This document shows, piece by piece, positions 8,051 through 16,849 of a DNA stretch of 58,124 nucleotides. Numbering within the stretch: position 1 is the first letter of the stretch; each line of letters starts with the position of its first letter. This DNA comes from UBA6115 sp964346355 (GTDB taxonomy: Bacteria; Bacillota; Clostridia; Christensenellales; Aristaeellaceae). The DNA is taken from the NCBI GenBank assembly GCA_964346355.1, contig CAYFUH010000008.1, forward strand, positions 1 through 58,124, read 5' to 3'. A program made the position numbers and the translations under genes. A model generated the notes under the pieces. That model ran no database searches and was not told where the DNA came from. It saw only the letters and a program-made list of their open reading frames with translations.

Positions 8051-10024
8051 TTAAACGTCCAGGTCCGCGACCAGGTCGTAATTCTGCTCGATGAATTCAC
8101 GCCGCGGCTCTACCTGATCCCCCATGAGGAGGGTGAAGGTTTCATCCGCCGAGATGGCGTCCGCCACTGTCACCTGCATCATGGTGCGGGTTTCCGGGTT
8201 CATGGTGGTGGTCCACAGCTGTTCTGAGGACATCTCCCCCAGGCCTTTGTAGCGCTGCAGCTCGGGCTTGGGATCGCGGCCGATCTCGTCCAGCAGCGCA
8301 TCCAGCGCCTCATCGTTGTAGACATAGCGCTCCATTTTGCCCTTGGTGACCTTGTACAGGGGCGGCATGGCGATGTAGACATAGCCCTTTTCAATCAGGG
8401 GGCGCATATAGCGGTAGAAGAAGGTCAGCATCAGCACCCGGATGTGCGCGCCGTCCACGTCCGCGTCCGTCATGCAGACGATGCGGTGGTAGCGCAGTTT
8501 GGAGATGTCAAAATCATTGCCGATCCCGCAGCCAAAGGCGGTGATCATGTTTTTGATCTCATCGTTCATCAGCACGCGGTCTAGGCGGGTTTTTTCGACG
8601 TTGAGGATTTTCCCGCGCAGGGGCAGGATGGCCTGGTAGTGCCGGTCACGCCCCGCTTTGGCAGAGCCGCCGGCGGAGTTGCCTTCCACCAGGAAGATCT
8701 CGCACTTGGCGGGATCGGTCTCCGAGCAGTCGGCCAGTTTGCCGGGCAGGGAGGCGGACTCCAATACGGATTTGCGCCTGGTTAACTCCCTGGCCTTGCG
8801 GGCTGCCTCCCGCGCGCGGGCTGCACCCAGGCTGCGGTCCAAAATGATGCGGGCGGTGCTGGGGTTTTCCTCCAGGTAGGCACCCAATTGCTCATGCACC
8901 AGGCTGTCCACAGCGCCGCGCACCTCGGAATTGCCCAGTTTGGACTTGGTCTGCCCTTCAAACTGCGGCTCACGCAATTTGACCGAGACAACAGCCGCCA
9001 GGCTTTCGCGCACGTCCTCACCGCGCAGGTTGCTGTCCGCGTCCTTCAGGATTTTATACCGCCGGCCATAGTCGTTGATGCAGCGGGTGAGCGCGGCATA
9101 AAACCCGACCAGGTGCGTGCCGCCCTCCGGCGTGCGCACGTTGTTGGCGAAGGCGAAGGTGTTCTCCTGATAGGAGTCGTTGTATTGCAGCGCGACTTCC
9201 ACCGCGATGTCGTTTTTGATGCCCTCAATATAGATGGGATCCGGGAAGATGGCGGTGCGGTTTTTGTTGATATACTTGACAAACTCGATGATGCCGCCCT
9301 CGAAGTGGTAGCTTTTGTGCTCCACCGGGTCCTCGCGCTCATCGCTGATGTCGATGCGGATGCCCTTGTTGAGGAAAGCCATCTCGCGCATGCGGCTGCG
9401 CAGGATGTCAAAGCGGAAGCTGGTGCCCTCCTCAAAAATGCCGTCAGGGTTGGCTTCGCTCTTGATGTCCGGCCAGAAGCGCACGGTGGTGCCGGTGCGG
9501 TCGGTCTCCCCGATGACATGCAGGTCATTCAAAATCTTGCCGCGCTGATAGGCCTGGTGGTGAATCTTGCCGTCCTGGTGCACAAAGACTTCCATATGCG
9601 AGGACAGGGCATTGACAACCGACGCGCCCACGCCGTGCAGGCCGCCGGATACCTTGTAGCCCTCGCCGCCAAACTTGCCGCCCGCATGCAATACCGTCAG
9701 GCAAACCTCTACCGCGGGACGCTTGAGCTTGGGATGCAGGCCAATGGGGAAGCCGCGGCCGTCATCCTGCACGCTGATGGAGCCATCCGCGTGGATCCTC
9801 ACATCAATCTGCGTGCAGTAGCCCGCCAGCGCTTCATCGATGGAGTTGTCCACGATTTCATACACCAAATGGTGCAGGCCATTGTGGTCGGTGGACCCGA
9901 TGTACATGCCTGGCCGCTTGCGCACTGCCTCCAGACCTTCCAGGACCTGAATCTGCTTTTCGTCATAGGCGGCGTCCACATGCGTGGACATTGCCGCTGC
10001 GTTGTGTAAATCATCTTTGTTCAT
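8051..10024 (-). CDS. gyrB: DNA gyrase subunit B
   Basis: 657 residues, the ATPase subunit of gyrase. The GHKL ATP-binding domain begins with EGLEAVRKRPGMYIGS (about 30-45) and contains DDGRGFP and GGLHGVGASVVNALS. The TOPRIM region has EGNSAGGSAKAGRDR and the metal-binding DADVDGAHIR. The C-terminal signature QRYKGLGEMSSEQLW is intact. The ATG has a GAGG ribosome site 8 bases upstream. gyrA follows directly, the usual order. Confidence 0.98.
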   Translation of the reverse strand: MNKDDLHNAAAMSTHVDAAYDEKQIQVLEGLEAVRKRPGMYIGSTDHNGLHHLVYEIVDNSIDEALAGYCTQIDVRIHADGSISVQDDGRGFPIGLHPKLKRPAVEVCLTVLHAGGKFGGEGYKVSGGLHGVGASVVNALSSHMEVFVHQDGKIHHQAYQRGKILNDLHVIGETDRTGTTVRFWPDIKSEANPDGIFEEGTSFRFDILRSRMREMAFLNKGIRIDISDEREDPVEHKSYHFEGGIIEFVKYINKNRTAIFPDPIYIEGIKNDIAVEVALQYNDSYQENTFAFANNVRTPEGGTHLVGFYAALTRCINDYGRRYKILKDADSNLRGEDVRESLAAVVSVKLREPQFEGQTKSKLGNSEVRGAVDSLVHEQLGAYLEENPSTARIILDRSLGAARAREAARKARELTRRKSVLESASLPGKLADCSETDPAKCEIFLVEGNSAGGSAKAGRDRHYQAILPLRGKILNVEKTRLDRVLMNDEIKNMITAFGCGIGNDFDISKLRYHRIVCMTDADVDGAHIRVLMLTFFYRYMRPLIEKGYVYIAMPPLYKVTKGKMERYVYNDEALDALLDEIGRDPKPELQRYKGLGEMSSEQLWTTTMNPETRTMMQVTVADAISADETFTLLMGDQVEPRREFIEQNYDLVADLDV

Positions 10025-10088
10025 GCTAATAACCTCATTCCTTGTCCTGTGAAAACTGCGGTTTAAGACGCGGTTTCAACACCACTAC

Positions 10089-10097
10089 ATTATAGCA
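10089..10097 (-). promoter_or_regulatory. Extended -10 element of the gyrBA promoter
   Basis: On the minus strand TGCTATAAT gives a perfect -10 with a TG extension, 65 bases before gyrB. No convincing -35 hexamer lies at 17 bases, which is normal for extended -10 promoters. Confidence 0.5.
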
Positions 10098-10240
10098 TAA
10101 AACGGTCAAAAAGGAAAGGAAAACACGGCATGAAAACCAAGAAATTATGGCGTCTTTTATCTTGATACAGCTAAGTTTTTCCCGCACTCAATCCCCTTGT
10201 GTTTTTTGGTATGAGATTTCATCTAAAATGCCGCCTGAAA

Positions 10241-10264
10241 ACAAAAAAAGCGACCCCTCGCTTT
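10241..10264 (-). terminator. Terminator after the CapA-like gene
   Basis: A 7-bp stem, AAAGCGA (10247-10253) with TCGCTTT (10258-10264), precedes a seven-T run on the minus strand. The remainder of 10098-10240 holds nothing I recognise. Confidence 0.85.
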
Positions 10265-10294
10265 CTTGTTCGCTGCATTTGTCTGCTTCGGCGA

Positions 10295-11413
10295 TTAATC
10301 GGTCACTTCCGCCATGTCATCCCGCGTGTTTTTGACAAAATCCTGCACCGCGCCCACCCCTTCCACATAGGGCTTTAACTCAAAGGGCGTGTCGTGCTGC
10401 ACCATCTGCATGGTTTGTTCCGCTTCCTCCCCTGTGAGCAGCACAGGCTGGTAGTTATTGGCGTCATATTCGCCGGAGGGGGAGACAGGAATCAGATTGA
10501 CCTGGTGGCCCAGGTATTTTTTATCCGCGTCAAATTTGAGCTCCACCCGCGCGATGAGCGCCTTGTCCGCCCGCATGTTACCCCGCCTGGCCACTGTCAA
10601 TCTATGATTGCCGCCAAAGGAGAAATTGCCCAGGGAATACAGGACGCTGGCGTGACCCAGGATATCCATGCCCTGGGGGATGTGCGGATGGTGCCCAATG
10701 ACCAGATCCGCGCCGTTTTTGACCATCCAGTTGGCCATGCGGACCTGCATCCTGTCCCGCGTGGCAGAATACTCCGTGCCTGCGTGCATCACCCCGATGA
10801 TGACCTCACAGCCGGCCTCTTTTAAGGCAGCCATGGTATTTGCCACTTCCTCGCGGTGCAGCGTGAAGTAGGTGGGCAGGGTGCCAAAAAAGCCGATTTT
10901 GATGCCGTCCTTCTCAAAGATATAATGAAACGGGTTGTCATACACGCTGCCAAACCAGGGAACGCCCTGATCCTTCAGCGCCTGCAAGGTGCTGTGAAGG
11001 CCCTTTGTACCGTAATCCAGGATGTGGTTGTTGCCGATAAAAGCCAACTCGATGCTGCCTTTGGGCAGGATTTGCGCGAAGGAGGTGGGGCTTCTAAAAT
11101 TATACGTTTTGGACGCTTTTCCGTTGCAGGTGTCGCAAAACACATTCTCAAGGTTGATGATGGTTAAATCATCGCTTTCAAACAGCTCTTTCACTTTAGC
11201 AAAAGGATAATCAAAGCCCTTTTCGTTCACAATACCCACGAAGGAATAGGGCCGGTCATTTAGCCGATCCACATTGCCAAGGGTGCAGTCCCCGGTAAAG
11301 GTTAACACAATGCTGCTGCCCTCATTCGCAAGGGAGGGAACGGGGAGTGACATCAATAAAACAAGCGCGGTGAGCGCGCTGAGTAGCTTTTTAAAGAACG
11401 GGCGGAAACACAT
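10295..11413 (-). CDS. Secreted CapA family protein (PGA_cap metallophosphatase fold)
   Basis: About 372 residues. A signal peptide (FFKKLLSALTALVLLMSLPVPSLA) is followed by a CapA/PGA_cap domain with its metal-site motifs: TFTGDCTLG, NLENVF, GNNHILDYG, MHAGTEYS and GHHPHIPQG. CapA proteins belong to the calcineurin-like phosphoesterase fold and are linked to poly-gamma-glutamate or wall metabolism, but most stand-alone members have no proven substrate. There are no capB or capC neighbours, so capsule synthesis should not be assumed. Two ATGs are possible (11419, 11413). I used 11413 because the predicted transcription start coincides with it; no ribosome site precedes either. Confidence 0.85.
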   Translation of the reverse strand: MCFRPFFKKLLSALTALVLLMSLPVPSLANEGSSIVLTFTGDCTLGNVDRLNDRPYSFVGIVNEKGFDYPFAKVKELFESDDLTIINLENVFCDTCNGKASKTYNFRSPTSFAQILPKGSIELAFIGNNHILDYGTKGLHSTLQALKDQGVPWFGSVYDNPFHYIFEKDGIKIGFFGTLPTYFTLHREEVANTMAALKEAGCEVIIGVMHAGTEYSATRDRMQVRMANWMVKNGADLVIGHHPHIPQGMDILGHASVLYSLGNFSFGGNHRLTVARRGNMRADKALIARVELKFDADKKYLGHQVNLIPVSPSGEYDANNYQPVLLTGEEAEQTMQMVQHDTPFELKPYVEGVGAVQDFVKNTRDDMAEVTD

Positions 11414-11419
11414 GCGCAT

Positions 11420-11448
11420 ATCCTATCAATCGTGCTGGTGTCTGTCAA
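11420..11448 (-). promoter_or_regulatory. CapA promoter, predicted to give a leaderless mRNA
   Basis: Minus strand: perfect -35 TTGACA (11443-11448), 17-base spacer, extended -10 TGATAGGAT ending at 11420. Counting seven bases on places +1 at 11413, the A of an in-frame ATG. Confidence 0.6.
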
Positions 11449-11518
11449 GAAAATATGGTGTGCATAAAGACAGAAAATACGCTATCATGCAAACAGTTTG
11501 ACGGAAAGGAGTACCCGC

Positions 11519-13111
11519 ATGATCAGGACCAGCAACCTGACGGTGGCACCGGGACAGGACGCCCAGCAGGCGCTCCTGTTGGCCTGCAAACGCCTGCGCC
11601 TGAAAAAAGAGCAGGTGTCCTCCTTCCGCGTTGTGAAAAAAAGCGTGGATGCCCGCAACAAGGCGCGCATCCGCATCAATTACACCCTGGACCTGGCTGT
11701 AACAGTGAGTGAGGAGCAGTTGATCAAGCGCTTCCCGGCGCTGCATATTCAAAAAGCGCCCAAGCAAACGCCCCTCACCATCCCCCGCGCGAAGAAGAAA
11801 GCCAGGGTTGCCGTGATTGGCCTGGGCCCCTGCGGCTTGTTCGCGGCCTATTACTTGGCCAAGGCTGGCCTAAAACCCATCGTGCTGGAGCGCGGGCTGC
11901 CGGTACAATCGCGCGGCCGCAGTGTCAACCAGCTGGCTGGCGCAGGCATCCTGGACCCAGAAAGCAACCTGCAGTTTGGGGAGGGCGGCGCAGGTGCCTT
12001 TTCTGACGGCAAACTGACCACCGGCACCAAGGACCCTTATATCCAGGATGTTTTGCGTATTTTTGTGGAGCACGGCGCGCCGGAGGAGATCTTATACCTG
12101 CAGCGGCCGCATATCGGCACGGACAAACTGCCCCGGGTTGTATCTGCCATGAGGCAGCAGATTGAAGCGCTGGGCGGCAGCGTCCACTTTGGCGCGCGCT
12201 TTGAGGGTTTACAAACAGACCAGTCCCGCCTGCGCGGCATCAGCTATCAAAAGGATCATCAGACGCATGAGTTGGACTGCGATGCCGTCATCATCGCCAT
12301 TGGCCACTCCGCGCGGGATACGCAAACTGTGTTGTATCAAGAGGGGATGCATATGATCCCCAAGCCCTTTTCCATCGGCGTGCGGGTAGAACACGCGCAG
12401 GCCTTCATCAACACCGCGCAGTATGGCACTGCCTTTGACCATGCCCTGCTGCCGGTCGCGGAGTATCACCTTGCTCATCGCCTCACCTCCGGCCGCGGCG
12501 CCTACACCTTTTGCATGTGCCCCGGCGGACGGGTCATGCCGGCCGCCAGCGAAACAGGCGGCGTGTGCGTGAACGGGATGAGCAACTACCGCCGGGACGG
12601 CGCCAACGCCAATGCCGCCATCCTGGTAGAAGTGCGGCCTGCGGATTATTTGCGTGACCAGAACCCCTTAAGCGGCTTTGCCTGGCAGCGCCAGTATGAG
12701 CAGCTGGCCTATCAGCTGGGCGGCGGTGGTTACCGCGCGCCCTACCAGCTGGTGGGTGATTTCCTGCAGGATAAACTGTCAACCGGCTTTGGGCAGGTGC
12801 TGCCCAGCTACAAACCGGGCGTCAATCCTGCCATGCTGAGGGACTGCCTGCCGCATTTCGCAGCCGTTGGCATCAAGGAAGCCTTGCTGGCCTTTGACCG
12901 CAAACTGAAGGGCTTCGCGGCTTTTGACGCGGTCTTGACCGGGGTGGAGACCCGCTCCTCCTGTCCGGTGCAGGCCATCCGGGATGAACGGTATATGAGC
13001 AATATAGAGGGCGTATTCCCGGCTGGCGAAGGCGCGGGGCAGGCGGGCGGCATCATGTCCGCCGCGGTGGACGGCTTACGCTGCGCGGAAGCACTGGTTG
13101 CGACACTTTAA
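11519..13111 (+). CDS. FAD-dependent dehydrogenase-like protein (COG2509 type)
   Basis: About 530 residues. A roughly 95-residue N-terminal domain is followed by a Rossmann FAD/NAD fold starting VAVIGLGPCGLFAAYYLAKAG, then LERG at the end of the second strand. The central and C-terminal parts (GEGGAGAFSDGKLTTG, CPGGRVMPAASE, GEGAGQAGGIMSAAVDG) are characteristic of the widespread NAD(FAD)-utilising dehydrogenase family found next to varied genes in Firmicutes. The substrate is unknown. I chose the ATG at 11519 because GGAAAGGAG lies at the right distance; an upstream in-frame ATG at 11498 lacks one. It is transcribed divergently from the CapA-like gene, with only about 100 bases between. Confidence 0.85.
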   Translation: MIRTSNLTVAPGQDAQQALLLACKRLRLKKEQVSSFRVVKKSVDARNKARIRINYTLDLAVTVSEEQLIKRFPALHIQKAPKQTPLTIPRAKKKARVAVIGLGPCGLFAAYYLAKAGLKPIVLERGLPVQSRGRSVNQLAGAGILDPESNLQFGEGGAGAFSDGKLTTGTKDPYIQDVLRIFVEHGAPEEILYLQRPHIGTDKLPRVVSAMRQQIEALGGSVHFGARFEGLQTDQSRLRGISYQKDHQTHELDCDAVIIAIGHSARDTQTVLYQEGMHMIPKPFSIGVRVEHAQAFINTAQYGTAFDHALLPVAEYHLAHRLTSGRGAYTFCMCPGGRVMPAASETGGVCVNGMSNYRRDGANANAAILVEVRPADYLRDQNPLSGFAWQRQYEQLAYQLGGGGYRAPYQLVGDFLQDKLSTGFGQVLPSYKPGVNPAMLRDCLPHFAAVGIKEALLAFDRKLKGFAAFDAVLTGVETRSSCPVQAIRDERYMSNIEGVFPAGEGAGQAGGIMSAAVDGLRCAEALVATL

Positions 13112-13173
13112 CCCCAAAACAAACCAACATATATGTATTTCGTCGTTTTTCGCTGATTTGTTTTGCATTTTGC

Positions 13174-13202
13174 TTGCATTTTCATGCACGAATCGTTAAA
13201 AT
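13174..13202 (+). promoter_or_regulatory. Probable liv operon promoter
   Basis: TTGCAT (13174-13179), 17-base spacer, TAAAAT (13197-13202), 62 bases before the livJ ATG. The AT-rich 13112-13260 leader otherwise shows no riboswitch I can identify. Confidence 0.5.
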
Positions 13203-13263
13203 CTGTATACAAACAAAAATGGTTGCAGTACGATGTACCAAATAAAAACAGGAGGGTTTTTCG

Positions 13264-14439
13264 ATGAAGAAATGGCTTGCTCTGCTCCTCACGCTCACCC
13301 TGTTCCTCCCCGTCCTGGCCCTGGCTGATGACTATGCCGGCGAGATTGTCATCGGCATTTATGAGCCTGCCTCCGGCCCCAACGGCGCTGGCGGCAAGCA
13401 GGAAACCCTGGGCATCTACTATGCCAACTACTTAAAACCGACGGTCACCCTGTCTGATGGCGAATACCTGATTAAGCTGGTGGAGGTAGACAACCAGTCC
13501 GTCCCGGACAAGGCGCCCTCCGCTGCGCAGACCCTGGTATCAGAAGGCGCATCCATCGTGCTGGGCTCCTATGGCTCCAGCGTGTCCATCGCCGCGGCCG
13601 ATATCTTTGACGCGGCCGGTGTGGTCGCCATCGGCATCTCCTGCACCAACCCGCAGGTGACCCTGGGCAACCCGCTTTACTACCGCATCTGCTACCTGGA
13701 TCCCTTCCAGGGCACCGTGCTGGCCAACTTCGCGACGGATGAATTTAACGCCAAAAAGGCCTACACGCTGGCGGAGCTGGGCAATGACTATGACGTCGGC
13801 TTAGCCCACTACTTCACCCAGGCCTTCAAGGGCAAGGGCGGTGAGGTGACCAGCGAAACCTTCCCCACCGGCACCAGCGATTTTACCGCCTATTTGACCA
13901 ATGCCGTCAACGCGGGCGCGGAGGTCATCTTCTCCCCCACATCCACGGAGTTTGCCGCGCAGATCATCACACAGGCCGCCGCCAACGGGATTAAGATCCC
14001 CATCCTGGCCGGTGACACCTGGGATTCCTCTGTGATTTTGAACGCCGCCAAGGGCACGGAAGTATCCGTCTCCGTTTCCACCTTCTTTGATGAGGGTGAC
14101 ACCTCCTCCAAGGCAGCTGAGTTTGTCACCGGCTTTAAAACCTGGCTGAATGAGAACCCCGACAAGCTGGCCAACAACGGCGGCAATGACATCGTGGCCG
14201 CTGTGTCCGCCTTGGGCTATGACGGCTACATGGTGGCGCTGGAAGCGCTGAAACTGGCCGATTCCGCAGAGCGCGATGACATTGCCGAGATCATGGCGGA
14301 TGTCACCTTTGACGGGGTGACGGGCTCCATCGTCTTTGGTGAGAACGGCGACGCCGTGCGCGACCAGGCCTTCATCATCCGCAGCGACAACGAGCAAAGC
14401 GCCTGGCAGTTCCTGAAGGTGCAGACTGTCAGCGACTAA
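13264..14439 (+). CDS. livJ: Branched-chain amino acid ABC transporter, substrate-binding protein
   Basis: 391 residues. A signal peptide (KKWLALLLTLTLFLPVLALA) is followed by a type I periplasmic-binding fold of the LivJ/LivK family: IVIGIYEPASGPNGAGGKQE near the N-terminus, VLGSYGSSVSIAAADI, and FPTGTSDFTAYL in the second lobe. The usual lipobox cysteine at the cleavage site is not evident (LALADD), so membrane anchoring is uncertain. It binds Leu/Ile/Val or related compounds outside the cell and hands them to LivHM. Strong ribosome site (AGGAGGG). First gene of a five-gene operon. Confidence 0.92.
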   Translation: MKKWLALLLTLTLFLPVLALADDYAGEIVIGIYEPASGPNGAGGKQETLGIYYANYLKPTVTLSDGEYLIKLVEVDNQSVPDKAPSAAQTLVSEGASIVLGSYGSSVSIAAADIFDAAGVVAIGISCTNPQVTLGNPLYYRICYLDPFQGTVLANFATDEFNAKKAYTLAELGNDYDVGLAHYFTQAFKGKGGEVTSETFPTGTSDFTAYLTNAVNAGAEVIFSPTSTEFAAQIITQAAANGIKIPILAGDTWDSSVILNAAKGTEVSVSVSTFFDEGDTSSKAAEFVTGFKTWLNENPDKLANNGGNDIVAAVSALGYDGYMVALEALKLADSAERDDIAEIMADVTFDGVTGSIVFGENGDAVRDQAFIIRSDNEQSAWQFLKVQTVSD

Positions 14440-14475
14440 ACCCAGTTTGATATCTCTTCCGATATGAGCGGAACT

Positions 14476-14505
14476 GGGGGCCGAACCACTCGGCCCCCTC
14501 TTTAA
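14476..14505 (+). terminator. Attenuator hairpin between livJ and livH
   Basis: A 9-bp GC-rich stem (14476-14484 with 14490-14498) with a short TCTTTAAA tail. Such partial terminators after binding-protein genes usually keep the binding protein mRNA in excess over the permease genes. Confidence 0.65.
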
Positions 14506-14517
14506 AAGAGGACCACA

Positions 14518-15405
14518 ATGAACAATTTTATCAGCGCCAATCTTCCCTATTTGCTGGCCGGCATCTCTGTCGGCGGGCAATACGCGCTTATCGCCATCGG
14601 CTACACAATGGTGTACGGCATCCTGCGCCTGATCAACTTCGCGCACGGGGATATCTTCACCGTGGCTGCCTATTTGATGGTGTACATGAACGCGACCATG
14701 CCGCTGTACATCTCCCTGCCCTTGACGATCATCCTGACCGTTTTACTGGGCTTTGGCGTGGAGCGCGTCGCCTACAAACCGCTGCGGCAAGCGCCGCGCA
14801 TGTCGATCATGATCTCCGCCATCGGGGTGAGTTATTTGCTGCAAAACCTGATGTGGTACGTCACCGGCGGCCTGGCACAGCAGTACCCCACCATCCCCTT
14901 GATTTCAAACACTGTGCGCATCTTTGGCGCGACCACCAAGATTGTCACGCTGATTACCCCGGTATTGACCCTGGTTTTGGTGATGCTGCTGTCGCTGCTC
15001 ATCCACCGCACCAAAATTGGTCTTGCGATGCGCGCGGTGAGCCGGGATTTTGAGACCTCGCGCCTGATGGGCATCAAGATCAACAACGTCATCTCCGTCA
15101 CCTTCATCATAGGGTCCTTTTTAGCCGCGATTGGTTCCATGCTGTATTTCAGCAATTACACCGCGGTCACGCCCACCGCGGGCGCCATGCCAGGGCTGAA
15201 GGCCTTCGTAGCCACCGTCTTTGGGGGCATCGGCTCCATCCCGGGCGCTGTTATTGGCGCGTTTATCATTGGCATTTGTGAAAACATCATCAAGGCGCTG
15301 GGGCTGACCACCTTCTCTGACGCCTTTACCTTCGCCCTGCTCATCATCGTGTTGGTCTTCAAGCCAACAGGGCTGTTTGGCGAAGCGGTCTATGAGAAGG
15401 TATAG
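14518..15405 (+). CDS. livH: Branched-chain amino acid ABC transporter permease LivH
   Basis: 295 residues, the family length, with about eight membrane segments. Family landmarks are GGQYALIAIGYTMVYGILRLINFAHGD near the N-terminus and the coupling region RAVSRDFETSRLMGI, which contacts the ATPase. It forms the membrane pore with LivM. Ribosome site GAGG precedes the ATG at 14518; livM starts 11 bases after the stop. Confidence 0.94.
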   Translation: MNNFISANLPYLLAGISVGGQYALIAIGYTMVYGILRLINFAHGDIFTVAAYLMVYMNATMPLYISLPLTIILTVLLGFGVERVAYKPLRQAPRMSIMISAIGVSYLLQNLMWYVTGGLAQQYPTIPLISNTVRIFGATTKIVTLITPVLTLVLVMLLSLLIHRTKIGLAMRAVSRDFETSRLMGIKINNVISVTFIIGSFLAAIGSMLYFSNYTAVTPTAGAMPGLKAFVATVFGGIGSIPGAVIGAFIIGICENIIKALGLTTFSDAFTFALLIIVLVFKPTGLFGEAVYEKV

Positions 15406-15415
15406 GGAGGACGAT

Positions 15416-16849
15416 ATGAAGATATTCAAAACCATCATCGCCGCCTTGCTGGTTGTCTGCGCGCTGTTTATGATCTACACCTCCTATACCGCCAAGGACA
15501 GCCTGCCGGGCTTGCTTGAGCGCATGGACCCGCAGAACCTGGCGGAAACAGACAGCCAGATGCAGCGCGCCAAAAAGCGCGTCACGGACGGGTTGGCCGA
15601 GGACAACAAGGAAAAGACCTTGCGGGGGCTGGAGCGCTATTTAAACGGGTTCTCTGACAAACTGGTCATTGATACCCAGGTGGAGTATGAGCTGTTTGCC
15701 TATCAAAACGGTCCCTCGATAATTGCGGGCGGGCTGCTCCTCATGGTCGCCGGCATTGTGCTGCTCTTATTCACCTACTGCAACATCGCGCAGGCGCGCA
15801 GGCTGGGCATCCATGTGCTGCTTATCACGGTGCTGTTTGTTGGGGTGTATATCCTGGAAAACACCGTGGGCGCCAACTCTATGCTGATGATGGTGCTTAA
15901 AAAAGGCGCGATTTATGCCCTGGTCGCGGTGGCCATGAACCTGTTGAACGGATTTACCGGGCTGTTTTCTCTGGGGCAGGCGGGTTTTATGCTCATTGGT
16001 GCCTATGTTTACGCGATTTTCAGCATAGAGACCGGTAACCGCGCCCAGGTGTACCAGTACTACGCGGGCGGCTTGATCCAGTTCTCCCTGCCCACGCTGG
16101 TCTCCATCGCCCTGGGCGGATTGGCTGCGGCCTTCTTTGCCTACTTGATCGGTCTGCCGGTGCTGCGGCTTAAAAGCGATTACCTGGCCATTGCCACCTT
16201 GGGCTTTGCGGAGATTATCCGCGCGGTCTTCCAGTACGATGGCCTGGGGCCGATCACCAATGGTTCCAACCTGCTGCGCAAATTCCCTGTGTTTGAAACC
16301 GTACTCTTCCCCTTCGCGGTGGCTGGTGTCTGTATCCTGATCATCGCGCTGATGATTCACTCCACCTATGGCAGGGCCTTCAAAGCCATCCGGGATGACG
16401 AGATCGCGGCGGAAGCCATGGGCATCAACCTGTATCACCACAAGCAGATGTCCTTTGTCATCAGCAGCTTTTTCGCGGGCGTGGGCGGCGCCCTGCTTGC
16501 CATGTACCAGACCACGGTGCAGGCCAAAGCCTTTACTGCCGCCATGACCTACGAAATTTTGCTGATTGTGGTCATCGGCGGCATGGGCTCCATCTCCGGC
16601 TCCATCCTGGCCAGTTTTCTGTTTGTGGCAGCCAGCGAGTGGTGGCTGCGCTTCCTGGACAATGCCACTGTGATTGGCAATTTCAAGGTGCCGCTCTTGC
16701 GATCGGGATTTCGGATGGTGGTCTTTTCCGTCGTCATCATGGCGGTGGTGTTGTTTTACAGGCAGGGTATCATGGGTGACAAGGAGTTTAGCCTGAGCAA
16801 ACTCCGTGACAGATTCACCCGCGGGAGAGGAGGTGCCGGTCGTGGCTGA
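15416..16849 (+). CDS. livM: Branched-chain amino acid ABC transporter permease LivM with long N-terminal extension
   Basis: 477 residues. The conserved LivM core starts near residue 160 (GAIYALVAVAMNLLNGFTGLFSLGQ) and contains the ATPase-contact loop GRAFKAIRDDEIAAEAMGI. Before it lie a membrane segment at the extreme N-terminus, a hydrophilic stretch of about 70 residues (roughly 27-98, probably outside the membrane) and two more hydrophobic segments; this is longer than in simple LivM proteins. The ATG at 15416 was chosen for its GGGAGG ribosome site. The 3' end overlaps livG by 8 bases. Confidence 0.92.
   Translation: MKIFKTIIAALLVVCALFMIYTSYTAKDSLPGLLERMDPQNLAETDSQMQRAKKRVTDGLAEDNKEKTLRGLERYLNGFSDKLVIDTQVEYELFAYQNGPSIIAGGLLLMVAGIVLLLFTYCNIAQARRLGIHVLLITVLFVGVYILENTVGANSMLMMVLKKGAIYALVAVAMNLLNGFTGLFSLGQAGFMLIGAYVYAIFSIETGNRAQVYQYYAGGLIQFSLPTLVSIALGGLAAAFFAYLIGLPVLRLKSDYLAIATLGFAEIIRAVFQYDGLGPITNGSNLLRKFPVFETVLFPFAVAGVCILIIALMIHSTYGRAFKAIRDDEIAAEAMGINLYHHKQMSFVISSFFAGVGGALLAMYQTTVQAKAFTAAMTYEILLIVVIGGMGSISGSILASFLFVAASEWWLRFLDNATVIGNFKVPLLRSGFRMVVFSVVIMAVVLFYRQGIMGDKEFSLSKLRDRFTRGRGGAGRG

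Noticed and set aside
13112..13263. Riboswitch before livJ
   Set aside because: AT-rich with short direct repeats only; no conserved aptamer motif was seen.
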